Shown piece by piece: positions 16,355-23,922 of a stretch of 64,000 nucleotides of DNA. Source of the stretch: Chitinimonas arctica. GTDB lineage: Bacteria > Pseudomonadota > Gammaproteobacteria > Burkholderiales > Chitinimonadaceae. Below the pieces are notes generated by a model. The model was not told where the DNA came from. It worked only from the letters and a program-made list of their open reading frames with translations, and made no database searches. The translations under genes and the position numbers were made by a program. The stretch covers positions 3,472,001 to 3,536,000 of the forward strand of contig NZ_CP041730.1 of assembly GCF_007431345.1 (NCBI RefSeq), read 5' to 3'. Within the stretch, counting starts at the first letter, position 1, and the number at the start of each line of letters is the position of its first letter.

Positions 16355-16909
16355 ATGATTGCAGCAAGTAACAAACTATTCATTCGCTCGTTGATGGCCG
16401 CTTGTGTCTTTATGGCGTCGGCGCAGGCGCTTGCCGACGGTGACGACGTAATCAGAATCGAAGCGCCAAGACCCTCGAACCCGTGCGGCGATAGGCCAAA
16501 CTGCGGCGGCGGCATGCCCAGGGAGCGCCACCCTTCGCCGGCTCAACCGGCACCACGGGATGGGGCGTCAGGTCCATCCGTCGCCCAGCTCGCAGAAACA
16601 ATGCGGCAGGTCGATGTGCGTTGCCAGGCCGGCATGCCGGATACCACTTCGCAGGCCGAGCCCAATATTCGCCTCGCTGCCGCGCAGGGTGCGTTTGACG
16701 CAAAGGGCATGCGCATCGGCTTCCTGTGGGATTCGGTCAAGCGGCGGCTTGGCGGTGCGGGCGGAAGGGTGACCGTGACCTTTGCAGACAACGGCAGCGA
16801 AACCTACAACGTGATCAACATCACCGGGAGCATTGCGCTTGCCGCGCAGCCTGGTAGCTTGGTGCAAGGATCGGGCGTAGCTGAGGCCGCGAACTGCAAC
16901 CGAGGGTAA
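16355..16909 (+). CDS. Exported Cys/Gly-motif protein (cargo family 1, copy B)
   Basis: A 184-residue exported protein parallel to that at 13659. A signal peptide ends near AQALA; the mature chain begins DGDDVIRIEAPRP, then CGDRPNCGGGM (again C-x5-C-GGGM) and PAQPAPRDGA. Two additional cysteines lie near VRCQA and NCNRG. The start at 16355 has a GGACGG ribosome site; the frame is open 11 codons upstream. Its GC content is clearly higher than that of copy A, so the two modules were not duplicated recently in place. Function unknown. Confidence 0.75.
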   Translation: MIAASNKLFIRSLMAACVFMASAQALADGDDVIRIEAPRPSNPCGDRPNCGGGMPRERHPSPAQPAPRDGASGPSVAQLAETMRQVDVRCQAGMPDTTSQAEPNIRLAAAQGAFDAKGMRIGFLWDSVKRRLGGAGGRVTVTFADNGSETYNVINITGSIALAAQPGSLVQGSGVAEAANCNRG

Positions 16910-16993
16910 GCTAGCCGGTATGGACGTTCGGCTTGCCTACGGCAGTTCGCGGGGCAAGTCGAACGTTTTAATGAATTTACAAGTGATGATGCG

Positions 16994-17935
16994 ATGTTAA
17001 AGAAACCCACCGTTTACTATTACGCAGCAGGCGTCGGCGCCCTCATTGTGGCGGCCTTTGCCTTTACGCAAGGGCAAGCAAGGCCTGCAGAAGTTGACAG
17101 CGCGCCCACCAGCCATGCGGCAGCCCGCAACGCGGATACCGAGCCGGCGACTGTGTATAGCGCTGCCCAGTTTCAGGCCCCGGCGCAAGCGACCGAGCCG
17201 GCCGCCCGTCAGTCTTTGGCGAGCGCGTATGCGAGTGCCAAGAACCTTTATGCCTTCGCCAACCAGGCCAAACTCTTCCCGGAACAGGGCGGCCTGTTCT
17301 ACGCCTACAGCCTGGCCCGAAGCTGTAGCAACAACCTCGGTTCCTTGGCAAACCGCCCGCCAGCGGAAAGCCAGGACGACCCGACGACTCGCGCTAAGCG
17401 GCAAGCCGCCGAAGGCAAAATCTATCAGCGGTGTGATGGATTCATGGCGGATATCAGCAAAGACCCTTTGCTAGCCGATTTCTATTCCAATATCAAAAAG
17501 ACCAGCGCCGACCCTTATTTTTCTGCAAGGGCCGATGCCCCATCGGCGATAAAGCTGCTGGGTTCTGCGAGCGATCCGTATTTGATCGAGTCGCTGTTGC
17601 TGGCTGCCGCGCCGCTGGGCAACGACAAGAACGGTGAGCCCAGCCGGTATTTCGATGGGGCCTGGTTGACCAACACTGACCGCGAATTACTGGAAATGGC
17701 GACGACCCTGGCCGCCTGTCGCATGGGCCTCGCCTGCACCGCAGAAGACGACCCAACGCTACTCCAGAATTGCGCATTCGGCGGTATCTGCGCGGACACG
17801 CGCGAAGGCCTATTGAAGGCGATGATTGCCGAAAACAATATCGCAGGCGGCCAAGAAAAGCTTATCCAGTACACGGATAAGATTGTGAAAGCCCTGCGCG
17901 AAAAGAATTTCAGCGCCTTTGTTCCGAAGAAATAA
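16994..17935 (+). CDS. Membrane-anchored cargo protein (family 2, copy C)
   Basis: A 313-residue protein with an N-terminal anchor (about residues 8-26), an Ala/Pro-rich linker (about 30-70) and the family 2 helical domain: NLYAFANQAKLFP-x3-GGLFYA, RYFDGAWL, CRMGLACTAEDD and IVKALREKNFSAFVPKK. It follows a family 1 gene, as at 13659/14229, and forms the second full module. It is the most diverged member and the most GC-rich. A periplasmic location facing the inner membrane is predicted. Function unknown. Confidence 0.75.
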   Translation: MLKKPTVYYYAAGVGALIVAAFAFTQGQARPAEVDSAPTSHAAARNADTEPATVYSAAQFQAPAQATEPAARQSLASAYASAKNLYAFANQAKLFPEQGGLFYAYSLARSCSNNLGSLANRPPAESQDDPTTRAKRQAAEGKIYQRCDGFMADISKDPLLADFYSNIKKTSADPYFSARADAPSAIKLLGSASDPYLIESLLLAAAPLGNDKNGEPSRYFDGAWLTNTDRELLEMATTLAACRMGLACTAEDDPTLLQNCAFGGICADTREGLLKAMIAENNIAGGQEKLIQYTDKIVKALREKNFSAFVPKK

Positions 17936-18012
17936 ACCAGCCCGCCATTCAGCGGGCTGCAATTGCCGTTTGCCCGTAGACATGCCACGCGGTGGCGGAT
18001 GTGCCGGTTTTA

Positions 18013-18050
18013 CAAACAATTATCCCCGCCTAAGCGGGGACAATTGTTTG
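18013..18050. terminator. Bidirectional terminator hairpin
   Basis: CAAACAATT/AATTGTTTG and TCCCCGC/GCGGGGA form a 16-bp stem with a single internal mismatch and a CTAA loop. It separates the plus-strand cargo modules from the convergent S8 protease gene. A smaller stem CAGCCCGC/GCGGGCTG at 17938-17959 lies just before it. Confidence 0.75.
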
Positions 18051-18095
18051 GCTTAATGAAGGGTCGAGTTTGCGTGCCCGCACGACACTGCGAAT

Positions 18096-20537
18096 TTACT
18101 GCAATGTATTACTGACAGTATTGGTCTTACAGATTGTCACCCCACCTTGCCGAATTTCCATATATCGATGGTAGGTGCCAGCCCAGCCTGGTTGATTGGT
18201 ATAAGCGTAATCAGCCGGCAACGCCACCAATGTGGCAAAAAACGCGCCAGAAACGTCGGGTATGCCGTTCTTCGTACCAAACACATACGCTTCTGAATTT
18301 GGCGGTAGGTTCGCGCCATTAATTGCATAGGAATATGGCCTGCCTGCTGGCACAACTGCAGGAGAGGAACTCAAGGTGCAAGTAGGAGCAGCCAACATTT
18401 CTGTTGAGACAGCATTTGTGGTGCAAACAGGCTCGCCAATCGAATTGCGAATTTGCAGGTAACGGACGTATTTTCCATTTTGACCTGACTGATTAGAAAA
18501 TCGATAAGCAGTCGGGAAGGCCTGTATATTTCCTTGCGCATCGCCGTTTGCGTCTGCAATGCCATTCTTTGTGCCGTACCAAAATGCTTGTGCATTATTA
18601 GGCAGGTTAGTGCCGGCGACCGTGTAACTGTATTCAGCACCTTTTGCAATGACGGACGGTGCGACAGTTAGACTGCAGGTTGTCGGTGAAGTCTCGGCAA
18701 AGGAATATAAGAGGCCATGTCTTCTATTAGCCAAGAAGTCATATTCGTTTAATCCGTAGCCCGCATAGATTTTTAAGCCCGGAATTTGAAAGGGTAGTTG
18801 ACCGCCGGTAAGTGCCGGAATGTCAGTCGTGCCTAACGTTGTGATGCGATAGGGCAACGGAGAGCTGATCTCGCTCGCCACCCATCCGTTCGGCATTAAA
18901 AAATAACTGCTGCCATTTTTTGTTACCGCTTGTACGTATAAATTTCCCGTCTTGCCAATGTCGGATTGTTCAACATTAATTGTAACGTTAAGTGACGGCC
19001 GGGAGGTGTCTAGATTGGAGCCTGTAGAGGTCGCGGTAAACGGACGAATGAACATGCCCTTCGCCGCCAAAACAGCCGAATACGCATCTAGCATTCCGGC
19101 ACCACAACCCGCGCAGCTGCCAACGAAACGATGTGAGGTTGCCTTTAGTATAGCTTCGACTTGATCAGGACTTAAGCTTGGATTGGCGGATAACATAAGC
19201 GCTGCTACCGCTGCAACGTGTGGTGCGGCTAAAGATGTCCCTTGGGCATAATTATAGTTGTCATTTCCGGGCGTTGTTGATCCATCATTAAAGGGTGTAA
19301 CGATTGCATCGCGCACATTATTGTTTGTTATAGTTCCGCCGGGGGCCGCGATATCAACAATTGAGCCGTAATTTGAGTATGAAGCGCGGGCGCCCAATGA
19401 GTCAAGCGCAGCGACTGTGATAACGCCGGAGCAATTGGCTGGAGAGAAGCCGCTAGCATCCTGGTTATCGTTTCCCGCAGAAACGACCACGACTGCACCC
19501 GCGTTTCTTGCTTCTGTAATAGCCTTTTGGACCCCGACAGAGCAGGTGCCTGACCTGCGCAGGGAAATATTGATTACTCTGGCAGGAGTTCTGTTCTTTT
19601 CCAAAATGTAGTTAGTCGCATAGCCAGCAATCCATTTGCCGCTGCTTACGTTCCCTCCGACGGCCCAAGTAATGGCGTCTTCCAAGTGTTTATCACTAGC
19701 GTTGTCGAGTCCAGATATTCGCAAAGGTAATATCTTTGCGTCATACGCTCCGCCGGCGATTCCATTTCCATTATTGGCTTGTGAGCCAATAATTCCTGCT
19801 ATACGCGTGCCATGCCACGAAGAATTCCTTTGCAAAAAATAATCACCCATATCGGTCGCATCGCGATCACGGTCTTGCCAGACAACGTATCCAGTGCTGA
19901 GCTTTATATTAGGCCAGCCTATTTGGCCATCACGCCCTTCGGTGTCGTAATGTAAAAAATCCATCCCGGTGATTATGTTTGCGACGAAGTCTGAATGAGG
20001 GCGATAGCCCGTATCCGGTATTGCGACAACTATGCCCGCGCCAGTGGATAGCTCCCATGCAGCAGGCGCGTTAATTCCAACGAGTGAATTTTGCATATTC
20101 CATTGGGAGGGCCAATATTGATCGTTTGGTGTTATGGCCTGAGGTGCAAGCATCCGATAATTAGGCTCAGCCGATAAAATGCGCCTATCATTTTTTGCGA
20201 TTTCTGCCGCAAGAATCTCCGCATCTGCATTGAAAACAAATCGATCTAATTTCCAAATTATTCTGCCGGAATTATTTGTTTCCAGTAATTCGACTTTTCG
20301 GCCATGTCGAATCGCGGCAGATTGAATGGACGTAATGTTTTTTTTGTTTATATTGCCCAATAATGCATTCATGTCACTTGCAGTGCGGTACCTTACAATA
20401 ATCTCATCAGTTGTGCCTGCATAGGTGGAATCGGCCGGTGTGGACGGATTGCCGACTGCGGTTTGCATGGCAATTGCCAGCAATACGGTAGCGCTGCTTT
20501 TTTTATAAAAAAGAATACGTGGCATTCGGTGATTCAT
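18096..20537 (-). CDS. S8 (subtilisin-like) serine protease with propeptide and two C-terminal repeats
   Basis: An 813-residue exported protease. A signal-like N-terminus is followed by an I9-like propeptide (about 44-133, ending SAEPNYRML) and a peptidase domain with catalytic Asp175 (IPDTG), His242 (HGT) and Ser435 (GTSLAAPH), plus the oxyanion Asn356 (SAGN). Two tandem ~95-residue beta-rich repeats, each with a cysteine pair and the shared YGTKNGI/FGTKNGI segment, occupy roughly 620-813. It would be secreted or surface-exposed and self-activated. An adjacent gene encodes a lipoprotein version of the propeptide. Ribosome site AGGAGCAGG precedes MNHR. AT-richer than the phage core. Confidence 0.92.
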   Translation of the reverse strand: MNHRMPRILFYKKSSATVLLAIAMQTAVGNPSTPADSTYAGTTDEIIVRYRTASDMNALLGNINKKNITSIQSAAIRHGRKVELLETNNSGRIIWKLDRFVFNADAEILAAEIAKNDRRILSAEPNYRMLAPQAITPNDQYWPSQWNMQNSLVGINAPAAWELSTGAGIVVAIPDTGYRPHSDFVANIITGMDFLHYDTEGRDGQIGWPNIKLSTGYVVWQDRDRDATDMGDYFLQRNSSWHGTRIAGIIGSQANNGNGIAGGAYDAKILPLRISGLDNASDKHLEDAITWAVGGNVSSGKWIAGYATNYILEKNRTPARVINISLRRSGTCSVGVQKAITEARNAGAVVVVSAGNDNQDASGFSPANCSGVITVAALDSLGARASYSNYGSIVDIAAPGGTITNNNVRDAIVTPFNDGSTTPGNDNYNYAQGTSLAAPHVAAVAALMLSANPSLSPDQVEAILKATSHRFVGSCAGCGAGMLDAYSAVLAAKGMFIRPFTATSTGSNLDTSRPSLNVTINVEQSDIGKTGNLYVQAVTKNGSSYFLMPNGWVASEISSPLPYRITTLGTTDIPALTGGQLPFQIPGLKIYAGYGLNEYDFLANRRHGLLYSFAETSPTTCSLTVAPSVIAKGAEYSYTVAGTNLPNNAQAFWYGTKNGIADANGDAQGNIQAFPTAYRFSNQSGQNGKYVRYLQIRNSIGEPVCTTNAVSTEMLAAPTCTLSSSPAVVPAGRPYSYAINGANLPPNSEAYVFGTKNGIPDVSGAFFATLVALPADYAYTNQPGWAGTYHRYMEIRQGGVTICKTNTVSNTLQ

Positions 20538-20647
20538 TCCTGCTCCTGTGAGTGTTGTGCGCTAATGAATAATTGGCACCTAATTTTTCACGGAAAAATG
20601 TACTGCCCATCTTTCTGCGTGGATTGGAGTGCGGGGGTATGAAAAAC

Positions 20648-21073
20648 CTAATTTGGTATGTTTACGGACTTGAGCGGATCTAAACGAAGCAAATGATAGT
20701 TAGGCTCCGCATGCTCGATTAGCCTGCTGCTTGCCTTTATTTCTTTAGAAAGCTTTTCGGCTTCGGGGTGGGGGATTTTTCTATCTAGCTTCCACATTTG
20801 CTGTCCGTGGGTAGCAATATGCGAGAATGTGATAATTAACCCATGACGCGCAGCGATGGATTGCAGCATGGGGCCTTTAGTTAAGGCTGGATCTTTTTTG
20901 TCTGAAGTGCCTGATTTTTTGAAGTAGATGGCTATTTCATCGGTTCCGGGGTCTTTTTCTTCATTGTTCTGCGTCTCTGGGTTGCTTGTCTGGACGGCTT
21001 CAGTCGCTTGCACTGCACAAGCACTCAGGCTTAACGCTAATATGATGGCAAGCCAATTGCTATTCGCTTTCAT
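20648..21073 (-). CDS. Lipoprotein form of the S8 propeptide (putative protease inhibitor/immunity protein)
   Basis: A 141-residue predicted lipoprotein: signal sequence with lipobox LSAC (Cys19, followed by Ala, so outer-membrane sorting is likely), a Glu/Asn-rich linker, then a domain matching the propeptide of the neighbouring protease: TDEIAIYF, SIAARHG, WKLDRKI and HAEPNYHLL against TDEIIVRY, SAAIRHG, WKLDRFV and SAEPNYRML. It lacks any peptidase domain. I9-type propeptides are tight inhibitors of their own protease, so this protein could guard the producer's envelope. It lies 110 bases upstream of the protease on the same strand. Start at 21073 has AGGAGTTGG; the frame is open 22 codons upstream. 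Confidence 0.85.
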   Translation of the reverse strand: MKANSNWLAIILALSLSACAVQATEAVQTSNPETQNNEEKDPGTDEIAIYFKKSGTSDKKDPALTKGPMLQSIAARHGLIITFSHIATHGQQMWKLDRKIPHPEAEKLSKEIKASSRLIEHAEPNYHLLRLDPLKSVNIPN

Positions 21074-21461
21074 AATTCCAACTCCTGTTGATACGTTGTT
21101 GTGCCTTCCCTTGAGCGGGAAGGAGTTTTGGCCGGGCATACTAATGCGAACCCACTATTTTGCATAGTTGGTCAAATGGCGTTCGCAAGTGGGGTTTTCC
21201 TTGGCTCGATTCAGCTGTTGCGTCCTGCGTTGCCTGCAACGTGGACGAAAAAAGCCCGCTAGGAGCTTGCGGGCGAGGGTTGGATGGCGATCCTTTCGGC
21301 TGAGAAGCAGAGGAAGCAACAGCCGGCGGATTCTCGTTCTGGTCGAACAAGGAGAGCGGAGAGGCGCCCGCGTGAAGCGCACGGAGGGAAGTGGGCGCGC
21401 GGGTTTACCTCTCTCCGCTTGGACAGACACGGGCGGTGGAGTTCGCACCCGGCGCCTAAAA
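21074..21461. other. Intergenic region between fibre operon and protease unit
   Basis: It contains the promoter side of the lipoprotein gene, an inverted repeat CCTTCCC/GGGAAGG at 21104-21123 and a terminator at 21248-21274. Open frames here have no family similarity or convincing start sites. Confidence 0.5.
21248..21274 (-). terminator. Terminator of the tail-fibre operon
   Basis: On the minus strand GCCCGC and GCGGGC form a six-base stem with a nine-base loop, followed by six T residues. It closes the operon ending with the 182-residue gene at 21462 and insulates the cargo from late transcription. Confidence 0.75.
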
Positions 21462-22010
21462 TCAGCCGCGATAGACATTCACGGTCAGGCCCGCGAACCT
21501 TAGTTGGGCATCGTCCGGCAAGCCGGCATTGATCCCCGCCGCATCGCACTGCCACGCCCCGTCATCGCCTGGCGCGGTGAATGGGGCGACCACGGTCACC
21601 TTGCCGTTCACCGCCCGCCCGATCAATAGACCATCCCGGCCTCCGCGCTGGCGGATCGGCAAGCGGAAGCTATCGGCGTAGGGCAACACCTGGCCGTCGT
21701 CGCCGCGTAGCTCTGCGGTCAAGGTCAGGGTCGTCCCTTGCGGGCAGGTGATTTCGTGCCGGTCCAAGTTCACCAGCGTTTTATCGGGCTGGTCGCTGGT
21801 GACCTTGGTTATCACCAGTAGCGGCAGACTGGCCGGCGTAGGCGCGATGTAGGCAGGCAAATCCAGCGCGCCGGCATAGTCTACGATCAGGTGGCCCGGC
21901 AGGGTGGCAAGGTCCGCATTCGCGAACTGCTGTATTTCGTCGGGGTATGCAATTAATCCGGACGACGGGTCGGTTTCGATAGGGAAATGTACTCTTTTAT
22001 TCATTTTCAC
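21462..22010 (-). CDS. Tail-fibre-associated phage protein, unknown function
   Basis: A 182-residue protein with N-terminal RVHFPIETDPSSGLIAYPDE and a beta-rich C-terminal half. It starts with GTG overlapping the stop of the upstream gene (GTGA); an ATG two codons later is also possible. It occupies the position of the tail-fibre assembly protein G of P2 but does not look like the G/Tfa family. Most likely a fibre or baseplate accessory. Confidence 0.55.
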   Translation of the reverse strand: MKMNKRVHFPIETDPSSGLIAYPDEIQQFANADLATLPGHLIVDYAGALDLPAYIAPTPASLPLLVITKVTSDQPDKTLVNLDRHEITCPQGTTLTLTAELRGDDGQVLPYADSFRLPIRQRGGRDGLLIGRAVNGKVTVVAPFTAPGDDGAWQCDAAGINAGLPDDAQLRFAGLTVNVYRG

Positions 22011-22921
22011 AGTCCCGCCAAGGTAGCGACTTGAGATAGCCAGGCATCGAGCGCGGCGCGGGTGTAGACACCGCCCGTCAAACGCTGGCCGCCGATAGGA
22101 TGAAAGGTGGTGAAGCGACCGCCGCCGATATGGCGCAGCAGGGCCGTCGTCGCATTGGTCATCATGCTCAGCGGGAAACCGTCCTGGCTGGTTTGGATGG
22201 TCGCCTGGCGGCCGTTCTTGGACAGCTGGAGCATCACCTTGTCGGTCGCGGTGGAGCCCATCAGCACGCCGGCCCCGGCTGCCACAATCAAGGACTCATC
22301 CGCGCTGACGTAGGCCATGCCACTACCGGTGAAGGCCAGCGCGACGCCATTGCTTGCCACGATGGCGGTCGGGCCGGAAACCATGGCCCCGGTCGTGTAG
22401 TTCAGGACGGACTTGCACACCCCGCCGTTGACCGTGGACGTGCTGAACAATTGCAGATTGCCGACACCCTCTACCGTGCGGGTCAGCAGGTGCTGACTAC
22501 TCGCCAAAGCGTTGTTCGCTTGCGCCGAAAAGCTACCCACCACGGTCAGCGCGCCGGTCGCGATAAGCAGCTTGTTTAGATACATCGTGGCCGGCGTGGT
22601 ATTGCCGTTGTAAGACAGGAACCACGCCGCTTGATCCACGGCATCCAGATAGATGGACTCGCGTACCAGTACGGTCGCATTGGGGAAGTCGGCCAGCAGC
22701 TTGGTCCAGATCGGCACGCCCGCCGCATTGATTAGCGCAAAGCCGGTGAGCGATGGGCATTGTAGGGCCGAGCCATCGGCCAGCCAGGATATGGGCAGGT
22801 AGCCGGCTGAGGCATTGCCGTTATCGCCAAAGGCAGCAGGCCGGGCCACCGCAGCCGGCCACGGAAAGATCGAGCGCGCCGCCAGGTTGCCGGAGGTACT
22901 GGAAAGGATGCGTCTACCCAT
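22007..22921 (-). CDS. Putative receptor-binding or tail-tip protein
   Basis: A 304-residue beta-rich protein without signal peptide (MGRRILSSTSGNLAARSIFPW). It has several short repeat-like strands such as those expected of a beta-propeller or fibre knob. It lies among fibre genes, overlaps the downstream gene by four bases and starts three bases after the upstream one. No catalytic motif seen. Assignment rests on position. Confidence 0.5.
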   Translation of the reverse strand: MGRRILSSTSGNLAARSIFPWPAAVARPAAFGDNGNASAGYLPISWLADGSALQCPSLTGFALINAAGVPIWTKLLADFPNATVLVRESIYLDAVDQAAWFLSYNGNTTPATMYLNKLLIATGALTVVGSFSAQANNALASSQHLLTRTVEGVGNLQLFSTSTVNGGVCKSVLNYTTGAMVSGPTAIVASNGVALAFTGSGMAYVSADESLIVAAGAGVLMGSTATDKVMLQLSKNGRQATIQTSQDGFPLSMMTNATTALLRHIGGGRFTTFHPIGGQRLTGGVYTRAALDAWLSQVATLAGL

Positions 22922-22924
22922 GGC

Positions 22925-23245
22925 TCAGTCCTCGTAGCCGTAAGCGCGCGCGTCCACCACATTGGCCGCGCTGGCCCGCACATAGATGGATTCCCCGGCC
23001 GACATTTGGATGCCGGTGCGTTCCAGCACATTGGAGATTTGCCCAGCCGGATCGAGCGGGGTATTGAATTCCAGGCGGTCGCCATTGGTGACGCCCGCCG
23101 TACCGATAGCAAAGCCGACGGTCACCACGCCGGCGCTGCAATTGACCATGTTCAAGTTAAAAGTCGGGGCCTTGCCTGCACCAGCGGTGTAAAGCGGTAC
23201 CCAGGTATCGGCCTGCGCAATGCAGGTCTTGCCGAATGTCGGCAT
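22925..23245 (-). CDS. Small virion-associated protein, unknown function
   Basis: A 106-residue protein starting MPTFGKTCIAQADTWVPLY with alternating beta pattern (NMVNCSAGVVTVGFAIGTAG). The composition and operon position suggest a fibre-decorating or tail-tip subunit. A GGAG ribosome site precedes the ATG. No family recognised. Confidence 0.5.
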   Translation of the reverse strand: MPTFGKTCIAQADTWVPLYTAGAGKAPTFNLNMVNCSAGVVTVGFAIGTAGVTNGDRLEFNTPLDPAGQISNVLERTGIQMSAGESIYVRASAANVVDARAYGYED

Positions 23246-23299
23246 AGGATTCTCCAGTAGGAAAAGGAAGTTGAAAGCGAACGGGCGAAGCGCCCCGGA

Positions 23300-23914
23300 C
23301 TAGATTTGCGAATGGAATAGCCGCTCGGCCCGGCTAAACAGGGTGCGGGCGTCGCGCCACTCGGCATCCCCGGTCGCCAGGCTTTTCTTGACCAGCACTT
23401 GGCCGGGCAAGCCACCCGGTGGCAGCTGGGCTTGCAGGCTTATCAGCTGCAACACCCATTGCCGGCTGGCGAGCGTCTTGGTCGGGTCGATAGTCAGATT
23501 GACCACGGCGGCATTGCCGAAGGCGACAACCATTTCCATCACGGTATCGACGCCCATGCCCTGCGGTAGGGTGGGCTTGTAGCGCTCGGCGCAATTGCCG
23601 ACCGCAATCAAGTTGCCGGCGCTGTCGTATAGGCCCAGCTCACGGATGGTGAAACCGCCGTCCGTGATGGGTATCACCACGTTGGCGGTGATCCAGCCGG
23701 GGTTTTGCGGATCGACCGTCACCAGATTCAGCGGCCCGCGCCACACCTCGCGCACAAGGCTGGTTTGCTTTTCCTTGGGCGTGGTGGCTGCGCCGTTGCC
23801 GTCGCCGACCGCCATATGGCTAAGGTCGATGGTTTGGCCCAGGGCGATGGCATTGGCGATGCGGGCAAGGCCGATTTCGGTCGGCAGGGTGTACCAGGTC
23901 TGTAGCTCGGCCAT
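23300..23914 (-). CDS. H: Tail-collar fibre protein (DUF3751-like)
   Basis: A 204-residue protein with the N-terminal domain found in P2 gpH-like fibres: ITDGGFTIRELGLYD, GNCAERYKPTLPQG and a DGNG segment near residue 40. In P2 this domain attaches the fibre to the baseplate. Here it is a short protein, with the distal fibre apparently supplied by the neighbouring 569-residue gene. AGGAACC precedes the ATG. Confidence 0.8.
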   Translation of the reverse strand: MAELQTWYTLPTEIGLARIANAIALGQTIDLSHMAVGDGNGAATTPKEKQTSLVREVWRGPLNLVTVDPQNPGWITANVVIPITDGGFTIRELGLYDSAGNLIAVGNCAERYKPTLPQGMGVDTVMEMVVAFGNAAVVNLTIDPTKTLASRQWVLQLISLQAQLPPGGLPGQVLVKKSLATGDAEWRDARTLFSRAERLFHSQI

Positions 23915-23922
23915 GGTGGTTC

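Noticed and set aside
18000..18018. A fourth TGT-N13-ACA element (TGTGCCGG ... AACA)
   Set aside because: It overlaps the terminator hairpin at 18013-18050 and is not upstream of any late gene; one chance match of this kind is expected.
21141..21350. A 69-codon minus-strand frame upstream of the lipoprotein gene
   Set aside because: Low-complexity Ser/Pro/Gln sequence, no ribosome site, and it spans the terminator at 21248.
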